Source: Neoarius graeffei
Taxonomy: Eukaryota; Chordata; Actinopteri; Siluriformes; Ariidae
Assembly (NCBI RefSeq): GCF_027579695.1
Contig: NC_083577.1
Coordinates: 58,714,241-58,778,240, forward strand
Reading direction: 5' to 3'
Length of the DNA: 64,000 nt
The notes beneath the pieces are model-generated. The model made no database searches. It was not told the DNA's origin and saw nothing but the letters and a program-made list of their open reading frames with translations. Positions 54,055 to 64,000 of the stretch are shown here, piece by piece (position 1 is the first letter of the stretch; each line of letters begins with the position of its first letter). Both the position numbers and the translations under genes were made by a program.

Positions 54055-54485
54055 ACTCCTTTGTCCCTCACGCCATCAGACTGTACAACTCCTCTCTGGG
54101 GGGAGGAGGGGTAACAGGAGGACAGAGGATGGGAAGGAGCAGTAGCCTAGCCTAACAATAAGCAATACCGGACAATGTGCAATATAATGTGCAACATCTC
54201 TCCTGCCGCCGCCCCCCCACCTTTTTTCCCCTTCTTCCCCCCTCCCCCTTCCTCTCTTCCCCATATCTTATTCTTTTTATATTTGTATATGTAAATACTT
54301 AATTTATTTTAATTTATCTAGAAGTTTTCTCTATTTCTTTTCTCTGTTTATCTGTAATGATGCTGCTGGAATCTTAATTTCCCTGAGGGAACCCGCCCAA
54401 AGGGATCAATAAAGCTTTATCTAATCTAATCTAATCTAATCTAATCTAATCTAATCTAATCTAATCTAATCTAATCTAATCTAAT
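54055..54485 (+). mobile_element. 5'-truncated L2-type LINE 3' end with (ATCTA)n tail
   Basis: Starts near ctcctttgtccctcacgcc. It runs through an A/T-rich UTR to ccctgagggaacccgcccaa and aataaagctttat, then about 14 copies of atcta (54416-54485). This is the usual 3' end of a fish L2 subfamily, different from the one at 4.2-7.5 kb. Confidence 0.85.
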
Positions 54486-54669
54486 ATAATATCACTTCGA
54501 TTATTAATTCAGAGGTGCTGAAACTTCCAAAATGTCTTTTATCTTGCCAAGACTGAGGTCTCTTAACTTCCTGTTAGTGATCATGATTGACTACAGCTGG
54601 TAGCTTCTCTGTGCCTTCATAAAAAGGGTTTGTTTACAGCACTCATTGGATTGACCAACACACAGTAAA

Positions 54670-55570
54670 ATGGGAAAGTCCAAGGAGCTCAGTGCAGATC
54701 TGAGAAAGAGGATCGCAGATATACACTACTCTGGAATGTCTCCTGGAGCCATTTCTAAACAACTGCAAATTCCAAGATCAGTTCAAACAATGTATCCAAG
54801 TTATTGTGAGGTGTAGTCACTTTGCCAAGCCACTCTACTTCAAGAAAACCCAAACTGTAACCCTCAGCTGAAAAGAAATTGGTTTGGATGGTCAGGAACA
54901 ACCTGGGAACCACCATGGCACAGCCCTGCCATGAACTGCAAGCTGATGGATCACTGTCTACAGTTCAGATCACCATGGACTAAAAGGCTGCTATCCAAGA
55001 AATAACCCCCTGCTCCAAAATTGACACCTTCAAGCTTAACTAAAGTTTGAAGCTGACCACACGGACAAAGAAAAAGCCTTTTGGAGGATAGCTGTATGGT
55101 CAGATGAGACAAAGATTGAGCTGTTTGGCCATAATGACCACCGTGTACAGAGGAACACTGTACCAGCTGTTGGTGGTGGTAGGATCATCACGGTCTGGGG
55201 CTGTTTTGCTGCCAGTGGAACTGGTTCATTGCACAAAGTGGATGGAATAATGAAGAAGGAGGACTACCTCAGAATTCTTCAGCACAAACCATCAGAAACT
55301 TGAACACGACTTGGGACTTACAACAGGACAATGAACCCAAACACGCATTAGAGCTGGTTGTAGAGGATAAAGCAGGCTAACATTAAGCTTAAAACAAATC
55401 CTGACTTAAACCCTACTGAAAATATATGGACTGTGCTTATACTGTAAATCGAGTCCATGCCAAGAAAAAAAAAATTTAACTGAACTCTACCAATTCTACC
55501 ATGAAGAGTCGTGAAATATCCAACCAGAATGCTGGCAGAAGCTTGTTCATGATAAACAAAAATGTTTGGT
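54670..55570 (+). pseudogene. Tc1-like transposase, heavily decayed
   Basis: Begins MGKSKELSADLRKRIADIHY and stops after about 48 codons. Downstream pieces in other frames keep VWSDETKIELFGHNDHRV, GGGRIITVWGCFAASGTGSL and a degraded PDLNPTENIW. The second catalytic Asp motif is unrecognisable (RTMNPNTH). It cannot encode active enzyme. Confidence 0.85.
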
Positions 55571-55847
55571 CAAGGTGAATCTTGTGAAGAGACATTTTAC
55601 CCAAATATTAGGTGTGCTGTATGTATATTTTTGACCCTGTATGTATAATTTTGATTATGTGCTGATTTCAGAAAACCCAAAGAAAATTAAAACTTGTGCA
55701 CCAAATTCTAGTGTTTTTTTTTTATTAAAGATGTATGCTGTACAATCAATCTGCCACAGAAAAAGAACAGTTCAAAGAAATTACTGAAAGCCCAAATATT
55801 GCCATGACATTCCTGTCACTGTATGTAAACTTCTGACCACAACTGTA

Positions 55848-58047
55848 TGTAATTAAACCTGGTCACAATTCAGTATTTTAAAAAAGGTTTAAAATTTCCC
55901 ATTTTCAAGGTCCAAAATAGTGTAACATGTCGAGTTCTCTCTTTGAAATCTGATGCCCTATAGCGCATTCACATCTATTCTGAATGGATATGAGATATTT
56001 AATTAGCTGAGGATAATGAAGTCTTGTTCATCACACCATCCCATCCATTTCTTTTTATTATTGTTCTCCAGTGCAAGTAATTTTGCTTCTTGGCTGCCTT
56101 CATTTCTTTTTAATTACGTCAAATCATTTTATGGTTTTACTGAATGCTGTTAGGTGTGTGTCCTTCCTGTGCTGAACAAGAACGTCTGGTATTCTGGTAT
56201 AACAAGAAATGCTGTATGTGAGACAATGTAAAAAAGCTCTAAACAGATTCCAGAGTTTTTCATGCATATGAAAGGAATCAACTGTAAAACCTTCAGGCAA
56301 TTTTGCTTTATCACATTGGCTTATCTGGGAGAGAAATACTTTGCTTTAGCAAGCAAAGTGCTGTATCTTGAGAGTTTTGTCCCATAAATTGACCACCTGA
56401 AAGTTGGCCAGCAAGATTTTTATTTGGTGCTACCAAAAGACATAGGCTTTTGGTGTACATGCCATATTTTGACCGTGCATATGATACGGAGAAGGCTACG
56501 TTTAGTGTGTTGAGGTGGTCCTTATTTTTGCAGTAGCCTACAGGTGGACATATCAGAAAGGCCCTTCTATACAGCCAGAATATCCTTTATCTTTATTAAT
56601 CTGTATGGAAAGTACTGTTGTTTATGCCAAACCAGTAAAAATATTTTTGTCCTGCAGCCATTTGTCAGAGTATGCCACATACAAAAAACACCCACACACA
56701 GTTCCCAGTTAGTGTCACACAGGAGAATACCAACAATCCTGACCCTGCAGGAAAAGCTTACAGAAAGCCTCAATATACTGTATACAAACAGGAAATTCAC
56801 AGGAGGAGCAAAATCTGTTCTTTTTGGCCCAAACCTGGGTTCATCAGCATTCATCTTGGCACATAATACACACTATAAAACCAGACTGCATTACAGTATG
56901 CAGGTGGTTTATGGCAAGTACAGAAAAGCAACTGCGACATCTATTTGGCAAAAGACAGCTTGCATTTTACAGTGCTCTCTGTACATAAGAGTTGGCTGTT
57001 CATGAATTCTTCAAACAGCTCATATAACCAGTAAATGGGTGATGGATTGGAGTATTTTTACAACTCGAATGTGTATGATGAATGTTTCATGTCACTTTCA
57101 TTATGCTACTAAAATGCAGTCACACAGAGGTGAGAAAACATTAATTATCTCACAAGGGTTTCTTTATAAATATGCAAGCTGAGTACAGCATGTGCATTCA
57201 ATCCTGTTAAAAGTTTATATACGGTAAAGTGTATTTTGCCATAATAACACAATAGAAGCACCAAGGTACTGCAGCAGGCAATGTAAGAGGAAAACATTTG
57301 TGAATATTGCAGTGGGTTATATTGGGCCTGTTTGTTGGTGGCAGTGTTTAATTAATGACTCTACGGCCACAATGTGGCAGTTATCACATGATTTCATCAA
57401 GAAAAGTAGAGTGGGATATAAATAGCCTAGTGTTTAGGCTCCAGCTTTAATGGTGAAGTGAAACTGGGCCTTGTGGCCATCTATTGACTGTAATGGGAAT
57501 TATAGATCTGTCTGTTTTAGACACGATATTGAATGTGGGACTAAAAATAGCATGCAATCCAGCATATGGGCAATTTTTTTCGATAAAAATGTGACAGAAC
57601 TCAACATACTCTGAGCCTTTTCTGAGATGTATGGTTTTAGTGAGCTGATTTCTGCACCGACATGCAAAAGAAAATGAACTGGCCAGATAATTGACTTTTA
57701 GACTAATGAGTCACTGGGCTGCTGCTATCTAGGAGGCTTTTCCTCGATACTCATACTGTGAAAGATAAGGAGGTTCGATGCAAACAAGACACACTCTCAG
57801 CGCTGACTAGTGTGGATGTACAGATGAGTGACAAATTAAAGACAAAACAACAAAACAAAACAACATAAAGTGGTATCTTATTATAGTGTTGGGACACAGC
57901 GAACAGCTTCTACAAGGCTTTCTACCTGTACTGGAGGGTAGAGCACAGCTCTTCCAAAAAATAATTCCGTTATTTCCATCATTATCAAACCATTCCATGA
58001 GCCCTCATGCCCTATGAATGGGAGTACTGATATTATATTACAGGCAT
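55848..58047. other. Gene-poor unique stretch
   Basis: No exon or transposon recognised over 2.2 kb, the longest TE-free run in the right half. 55970-56170 has TTTAATTAGC and TTTTAATTAC cores and could be conserved regulatory DNA, which cannot be judged from one sequence. Short frames (for example 56544-57005) have no domain. Confidence 0.4.
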
Positions 58048-58215
58048 TTAGCAGATGCTGTTATCCAGATCAACCTACAACATACCCAGAGCAGCCTGGG
58101 GAGCAGTAAGGGGTTAAGTGCCTTGCTCAAGGGCACTTCAGCCATTCCTGCTGGTCCAGGGAATCAAACCGGTGACCTTTTGGTCTCAAGGCTGCTTCTC
58201 ATGGCCTAAAGGCTC
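58048..58215 (-). mobile_element. tRNA-derived SINE (second family)
   Basis: On the minus strand a head with tggcctaaaggtt... cagaagcagc-like A-box region and ggtttgattccctgg as B-box is followed by gaagtgcccttgagcaaggc. It is a known type of teleost SINE, different from the V-SINEs. Target duplication not resolved. Confidence 0.65.
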
Positions 58216-58725
58216 CCATATCCTGTAATAGCTCCCTCAGATCAGGAAAGAAACCTTTCATCATAGGATAAAAATGATCAGTCAGAAGAATCTTCTATTG
58301 ATTTGCAATACTGCTTCCCTCTAAGGGGACATGTACCAAAATGTCCCCACAGCCACCAGTTTTTCCTTTAATGTCTCACCTGTCTGCAGCCATGTCAAAC
58401 AGAGACAGAAAGAGAAACATGGAAGGTGAAATACTGTGTATTATAGAAATGCACACAAGAATAAGAAAGACAATACAGGAAGGAGGAAAATGAATGATAG
58501 GTGAGAGAGCAGGGATTGATTAAGAGTGGAAGTGGGCTGAGAGGTACAAAGAGGAGCAAAAACATGAGCACAATAGATGGAGTAACGGAAAAAGGAGACG
58601 AGAATAGGTAATCTCAGAAGAGGCACTCTGTTGATAAACAAAGGGCTGGTAATAAGGCTGGATTACACTAAGGAGCAGATGGCTAGATGACTCATTCATC
58701 ACTGGTAAATGAAACTGATACCTGC

Positions 58726-58767
<42 letters not shown>

Positions 58768-59892
58768 CAATGAGACTATACACTACCCTTTCCTTGATAT
58801 AACATTCATAATTATAGCCTCATAAAGTATATATCCTGATCCAAATTCTGGTCAATTCACATCCTAGGAGCACTACTGAACTTGCCCGAGTTTCCCAAAA
58901 GCATCGCAGCACAAAGATCATCGTTAAATGGTTGAGCAAGCAGCACAATGAACGCTCTCTCGCCTAGTTAAGATTGTCTTAGCATTAAGAGGCTTTTGGG
59001 AAATCCACCCCTGTTCAATTCCATCTTTCAACATCCATCAGTAACAATCCTAACATCAAGAGAAGCTGTTATCCTACACACCAGTCAAAATATACATCAG
59101 ACGTGTCAAAATTCTAACAACTTCAAGAACAAGGATACTTTCAAATCTCTGAATTTGAAATATGCAGTTTAGGCCTCTGTATTTGTACTTGAAATTCTTC
59201 AGCAGATAGCTGTTAATTCCATTTGCTCTAGTCCTTGCTTAAACAAGATTTTAGGATGCTTAAGATCATGCCCATAGCAGGCACATTTGAACTGTGCCAT
59301 GTCAATGCTAATGCATGTCTGTAAAGAGAAAGCAACAAGAAAGCCCTGTCCTGCCCTATAGTGTATTTGTGCCACACACACACACACACACTCACAGACA
59401 GACAGACACACACAGAGTGACTAGAGATGGGATCAAAGCAGAGGGGCATCACATGAAGGTGTCCTCATCTTTCTGGGTTCCAGCTGATCAGTAATGGGCT
59501 TTCAGATGAAAGTGTGGAGGTGACAGCAGGAGATGAGAGAGGGAGAGAAAAGAATGAACAGAGGGAGGGACAGCAACTGATCAGTTGTCATCTCAGTGTA
59601 TTTCAGACTACAGCTTCTTTTCACCAAAGGAAACAAAGCCTAGCTGGGCCTTAGACAGAATCATCTTTCAGAATTCTTTATTCCAGTGTTAAACGTTTGC
59701 ATACACTGCCACTGTCCTAACACGACTTCATACAATACGAATATGTACATAATTGCTATTACAAGTGATAAGTAAATTATTACTATAATTTAGGTTTATT
59801 TAGGTTAATTAGTAGTTTTGTTTCTTGGAATAATATTAGTAAAAATTCAAAGAAGATTTCTTTGTTTGCCGTAAATGCTCACTATGATAATA
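58216..59892. other. Intergenic stretch with GA microsatellite and a MITE
   Basis: Holds a (GA)n repeat at 58728-58765 and the MITE at 58884-59011, plus a short CA repeat near 59375-59410. Otherwise no gene recognised. Confidence 0.5.
58884..59011. mobile_element. MITE with gggtttcccaaaa ends, second copy
   Basis: 128 bp with ends gagtttcccaaaagcatcg and gaggcttttgggaaat, about the same as the copy at 21817-21943 but in the opposite orientation and more diverged. Confidence 0.75.
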
Positions 59893-60058
59893 ATAGGGAC
59901 AGTGGTGGCCCTGGGTTACTGGTCAGAAGGTTGGGGTTTCACGTGCCAGCACCTTTGAGTGAGGCCCTTAACCCTCTATGCTCTATCATGGCTGACCCTG
60001 TGCTCTGACCCCAACTTCCTCCCAAGATGGGATATGTGAAGGAAAATTCACTGTACTG
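59893..60058 (+). mobile_element. SINE-like repeat (ggttactggtcagaaggttg type)
   Basis: A tRNA-like start, acagtggtggccctgggtta, and ggtttcacgtgccagcacc in the B-box position, then gaggcccttaaccctct and tgaccccaacttcctcc. A common teleost SINE type. Its 3' end adjoins the element at 60070. Confidence 0.6.
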
Positions 60059-60235
60059 TAATGTATAATACTGTGCAAAAGTCTTAGGCACATGTAAAGA
60101 AATGCTGTAGACCAAAAATGGCTTAATGAAATAATGAAATGTTTCAACATTAAAAAAAAATTACTATAAACAGCAGTAACCCATAATAAATGAAACAAAG
60201 TCAATATTTGCTGTGAGACAACCCTTTGCTTTATA

Positions 60236-61847
60236 CAGTTAGGTCCATATATATTTGGACACTGACACAAATTTTCTTTTTTTACCTGTTTACTGAAACA
60301 TATTCAAGTTATAGTTATATAATGGACATGGACATAAAGTCCAGACTTTCACCTTTAATTTGAGGGTATCCACATTAAAATTGGATGAAGGGTTTAGGAG
60401 TTTCAGCTCCTTAACATGTGCCACCCTCTTTTTAAAGGGACCAAAAGTAATTGGACAATTGACTCAAAGGCTATTACATGGGCTGGTGTGGGCAATTCCT
60501 TCGTTATGTCATTCTCAATTAAGCAGATAAAAGGCCTGGAGTTGATTTGAGGTGTGGTGCTTGCATTTGGAAGATTTTGCTGTGAAGAAAACATGCGGTC
60601 AAAGGAGCTCTCCATGCAAGTGAAACAAGCTATCCTTAAGCTGCGAAAACAGAAAAAACCCATCCAAGAAATTGCTACAATATTAGGAGTGGCAAAATCT
60701 ACAGTTTGGTACATCCTGAGAAAGAAAGAAAGCACTGGTGAACTCATCAATGCAAAAAGACCTGGATGCTCACAGAAGACAACAGTGGTGGATGATCGCA
60801 GAATAATTTCCAAGTGAACAACACTCTCCAGGAAGTAGGCGTATCAATATCCAAATCTACCATAAAGAGAAGACTGCATGAAAGTAAATACAGAGGGTTC
60901 ACTGCACGGTGCAAGCCACTCATAAGCCTCAAGAATAAAAAGGCTAGATTGGACTTTGCTAAAAAACATCTAAAAAAGCCAGCACAGTTCTGGAAGAACA
61001 TTCTTTGGACAGATGAAACCAAGATCAACCTCTACCAGAATGATGGAAAGAAAAAAGTATGGCGAAGCCGTGGTACAGCTCATGATCCAAAGTATACCAC
61101 ATCATCTGTAAAACACGGCGGAGGCAGTGTGATGGCTTGGGCATGCATGGCTGCCAGTGGCACTGGGTCACTAGTGTTTATTGATGATGTGACACAGGAC
61201 AGAAGCAGCCGGATGAATTCTGAGGTATTCAGAGACATACTGTGTGCTCAAATCCAGCCAAATGCAGCCAGACTGATTGGTCGGCGTTTCATAATACAGA
61301 TGGGCAGTGACCCAAAACATAAAGCCAAAGCAACCCAGGAGTTTATTAAAGCAAAGAAGTGGAATATTCTTGAATGGCCAAGTCAGTCACCTGATCTCAA
61401 CCCAATTGAGCATGCATTTCACTTGTTAAAGACTAAACTTCAGACAGAAAGGCCCACAAACAAACAGCAACTGAAAACCGCTGCAGTAAAGGCCTGGCAG
61501 AGCATTAAAAAGGAGGAAACACAGCGTCTGGTGATGTCCATGAGTTCAAGACTTCAGGCAGTCATTGCCAACAAAGGGTTTTCAACCAAGTATTAGAAAT
61601 GAACATTTTATTTACAATTATTTAATTTGTCCAATTACTTTTAAGCCCCTGAAATGAAGGGATTGTATTTAAAAAATGCTTTAGTTCCTCACATTTTTAT
61701 GCAATCATTTTGTTCAACCCACTGAATTAAAGCTGAAAGTCTGAACTTCAACTGCATCTGAATTGTTTTGTTCAAAATTCATTGTGGTAATGTACAGAAC
61801 CAAAATTAGAAAAAATGTCTCTGTCCAAATATTTATGGACCTAACTG
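60236..61847 (+). mobile_element. Tc1-family transposon E, nested
   Basis: 1612 bp with ends cagttaggtccatatatatt and, inverted, cagttaggtccataaatatt, flanked by TA (60234-60235, 61848-61849). It inserted into the element above. Confidence 0.93.
60593..61596 (+). pseudogene. Tc1-E transposase, inactivated
   Basis: Starts MRSKELSMQVKQAILKLRKQ with an intact helix-turn-helix stretch (IQEIATILGVAKSTVWYILR). A deletion with frameshift at about 60812 removes roughly ten residues after DDRRIIS. Downstream, 260 codons stay open to the C-terminus GFSTKY. The first Asp (WTDETK) and the Glu (LNPIEH) are present, but the second catalytic Asp of the usual DNDPKH motif is replaced by Gly (GSDPKH, codon 61303-61305). 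Confidence 0.88.
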
Positions 61848-62226
61848 TATATTTAAAAAAAATAGTCTCAGGTAGAATGAGTGCTGTTTTATATGGAAAT
61901 GAGCTGTAGGTTTTACTGAGCATCTTGCAGAACCAGCCACAGTTCTTCTGGACAATGACTGTCACACTCGCGTCTTCATTTTGCAGCAAAACCCAGTAGC
62001 CTTCATTATGTTTTCTTTTTTAATCTGAAAAGTGGTCCCTTATGTAATATGCTGCTCAGAGACAAACATTTTTTTTTCTGTAAAATTTAATTTTGTGCTG
62101 GAAAACGAATGTTAGGAAATCTAAAATGTTTTTGTACTGACTCGATAATGTAGAAGTCATAAAGTAGAAGTCTGTAACAAAGTTTGTATGAAAAAAAAAT
62201 AGGGTGCCTAAGACTTTTGCACAGTA

Positions 62227-62397
62227 CTCTATATGTGAGAAACACTTCTTTTTCTACTGAGATTATATTAAAATGATGTAATGCTTGAACCATCCATTCT
62301 GCGTTAACAGTAACAGGAAGTGATAATGCATCACATCCTTTACAATCATCCCCAGCCTCTTGAACTTTTGTCAATAACACATTATCTCAGTAAATTC
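62227..62397. other. Short intergenic spacer
   Basis: No feature recognised between the two transposons. Confidence 0.5.
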
Positions 62398-62399
62398 TA

Positions 62400-63374
62400 C
62401 AACCCCAATTCCAAAAAAGTTGGGACGCTGTGTAAACTGTAAATAAAAACAGAATGTGATAATTTGCAAATCATGGAAACCCTATATTTCATTGAAAATA
62501 GTACAAAGACAACACATCAGATACTGAAACTGAGAAAGTTTTTTTTTTTTAAATATATGCTCATTTTGAATTTGATGTCAGCAACACATTTCAAAAAAGT
62601 TGGGATAAGGGCATGTTTACCACTGTTGCATCACCTCTACTTTTAACAACACTCTGTAAATGTTTGGGAACTGAGGAGACCAATTGCTGTAGTTTTGAAA
62701 GAGAAATGCCCTGTTCTAGCCTGATATACAATTTCAGTTGCTCAACAGTTTGGGGTTTCTTTTGTCATATTTTGCGTTTCATAATGCACCAAATGTTTTA
62801 AACGGGAGACAGGTCTGGACTGCAGGCAGGCCAGTTTAGCACCCGGACTCTCTTACTACAGAGCCATGCAGTTTTAATATGTACAGAAAGCGGTTTGGCA
62901 TTGTCTTGCTGAAAGAAGGAAGGCCTTCCCTGAAAAGCATTTTGTCTGGATGGCAGCCTATTGCTCTGAAACGTGTATATATATATCATTCAGCATTAAT
63001 GATGCCTTCCCAGATGTACAAGCTACCCATGTCATGTGCATTATGCACCCTCATACCATCACAGATGCTGGCTTTTGAACTGTGCACTGATAACAAGCTG
63101 GATGGTTCCTCTCCTCTTTAACCTGGAAAATGTGGTGTCCATGATTTCTAAAAAGAATTTATAATTTTGATTTGTCAGACCTCAGGACAATTTTCCACTT
63201 TCCCTCAGTCCATCGTAAAAGAGCTTGGGCCCGGAAATGGTGGCGGTGTTTGTGGATATTGTTTATATCTGGTTTTAACTTGCATTTGTGGATGCAGTAA
63301 TGAACTGTTTTCACAGACGATGGTTTTCTGAAGTGTTCCTGAGCCCATACAGTGATTTCCACTACAGACACATT
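62400..63374 (-). mobile_element. Older Tc1-family transposon D, interrupted by transposon C
   Basis: Minus-oriented. Its 3' end aaccccaattccaaaaaagt is at 62400, next to TA (62398-62399). Remains of a diverged transposase ([53 protein letters not shown]) run to 63374, where element C begins. The 5' part of D should lie beyond the right edge. Confidence 0.85.
62780..63374 (-). pseudogene. Tc1-D transposase fragment, decayed
   Basis: Minus-strand fragments of the DDE region with frameshifts and stops. SDKSKL replaces the usual SDESK, and QQDNAKPL marks the second Asp. It is a relative of, but clearly diverged from, the transposase of copies A-C. Confidence 0.8.
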
Positions 63375-63376
63375 TA

Positions 63377-64000
63377 CAACCCCGATACCAAAAAAGTTGG
63401 GACAAAGTACAAATTGTAAATAAAAATGGAATGCAATAATTTACAAATCTCAAAAACTGATATTGTATTCACAATAGAACATAGACAACATATCAAATGT
63501 CAAAAGTGAGACATTTTGAAATTTCATGCCAAATATTGGCTCATTTGAAATTTCATGACAGCAACACATCTCAAAAAAGTTGGGACAGGGGCAATAAGAG
63601 GCTGGAAAAGTTAAAGGTACAAAAAAGGAACAGCTGGAGGACCAAATTGCAACTCATTAGGTCAATTGGCAATAGGTCATTAACATGACTGGGTATAAAA
63701 AAGAGCATCTTGGAGTGGCAGTGGCTCTCAGAAGTAAAGATGGGAAGAGGATCACCAATCCCACTAATTCTGCGCCGACAAATAGTGGAGCAATATCAGA
63801 AAGGAGTTCGACAGTGTAAAATTGCAAAGAGTTTGAACATATCATCTACAGTGCATAATATCATCAAAAGATTCAGAGAATCTGGAAGAATCTCTGTGCA
63901 TAAGGGTCAAGGCTGGAAAACCATACTGGGTGCCTGTGATCTTCGGGCCCTTAGACAGCACTGCATCACATACAGGCATGCTTCTGTATTGGAAATCACA
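63377..64000 (+). mobile_element. Tc1-family transposon C, 5' part (runs off the right edge)
   Basis: Begins caaccccgataccaaaaaag after TA (63375-63376), the same family as A and B, with matching subterminal sequence and the 5' start of the transposase gene. The insertion site is within transposon D. Confidence 0.92.
63740..64000 (+). CDS. Tc1-C transposase, N-terminal part (open at the window edge)
   Basis: 87 codons are open from MGRGSPIPLILRRQIVEQYQ to the last base. The paired-like DNA-binding half is intact. A 3-bp in-frame deletion removes one residue of NISLSTVHN compared with copy B, and substitutions include GQGWKT for GQGRKT. Unlike A and B it has no stop or frameshift in the part visible. 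Whether the DDE core is intact cannot be seen. Confidence 0.8.
   Translation, partial: MGRGSPIPLILRRQIVEQYQKGVRQCKIAKSLNISSTVHNIIKRFRESGRISVHKGQGWKTILGACDLRALRQHCITYRHASVLEIT

Larger units (their letters stand above)
53807..55845 (+). mobile_element. Tc1-like transposon with long (about 200-bp) inverted ends, carrying an L2 tail
   Basis: The left end cagttgtggtcagaggttta and right end, inverted, cagttgtggtcagaagttta are flanked by TA (53805-53806, 55846-55847). The inverted repeats extend about 200 bp (gcacaagttttaattttctt on both arms). It contains a decayed transposase and an L2 3' fragment at 54055-54485. Confidence 0.9.
60070..62224. mobile_element. Tc1/mariner-like element (ctgtgcaaaagtcttaggca ends) containing another Tc1
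   Basis: The left end ctgtgcaaaagtcttaggca and right end tgcctaagacttttgcacag are perfect 20-bp inverted repeats flanked by TA (60068-60069, 62225-62226). The interior is decayed. A Tc1 element lies at 60236-61847. Confidence 0.88.

Noticed and set aside
56544-57005. 153-codon plus-strand frame
   Set aside because: No domain, no codon bias or splice context; consistent with chance in AT-rich DNA.

Overview
The window is vertebrate nuclear DNA, almost certainly from a teleost fish. It has intron-split vertebrate genes (translin, an ARL5-type GTPase, a DH-PH RhoGEF), DANA/V-SINE-type tRNA-derived SINEs, L2 and RTE (Rex3-like) LINEs, and many Tc1, hAT-like and PIF/Harbinger-like DNA transposons with CA/TG microsatellites. 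The SINE tail (repeated GAGAT) and the repeat mixture are compatible with an otophysan such as a catfish, but the species is inference only.

Three host genes can be supported. (1) At the left edge, minus strand, exon 1 of an arl5a-like gene (1894..1939) encodes the N-myristoylated ARL5A-type N-terminus; the rest lies outside the window. (2) tsn (translin), plus strand, six exons 16678..19056, 227 aa, complete, with a CRE and an E-box upstream and a long 3'UTR. (3) A minus-strand RhoGEF gene, six coding exons 37901..24756, phase-consistent over 3477 nt (1158 aa), with a CxxC...CxxC knuckle just before the DH domain and a PH domain near the C-terminus. I do not recognise its orthologue.

Most of the remainder is mobile DNA. 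2.4-16.35 kb is a TE-packed block between arl5a and tsn: a head-to-head V-SINE pair, a 5.7-kb hAT-like composite holding an L2 LINE with an uninterrupted 979-aa ORF2, a tandem array of RTE 3' ends, an element rich in CAGC motifs, and a four-level nest (V-SINE in a GGGGTAA..GCCCCC element in a hAT in another hAT) ending about 90 bp from the tsn CRE. 21.5-22.7 kb holds a DNA transposon with a MITE inside it. The introns of the RhoGEF gene carry V-SINEs and, at 31.9-34.1 kb, large inverted repeats. 39-64 kb is a gene-poor tract of nested transposons: a Harbinger-like element with a Myb-like gene broken by a hAT; a teleost repeat split by an RTE that is split again by a Tc1; a Tc1 carrying a Harbinger-like element that encodes only a spliced Myb-like protein; a Tc1 carrying an L2 tail; a transposon carrying a Tc1; and, at the right edge, a Tc1 of the 43/50-kb family inserted in a related older Tc1.

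At least 15 V-SINE copies occur in 64 kb, most with 7-14 bp target duplications. No rRNA, functional tRNA, CRISPR or prokaryotic feature is present.
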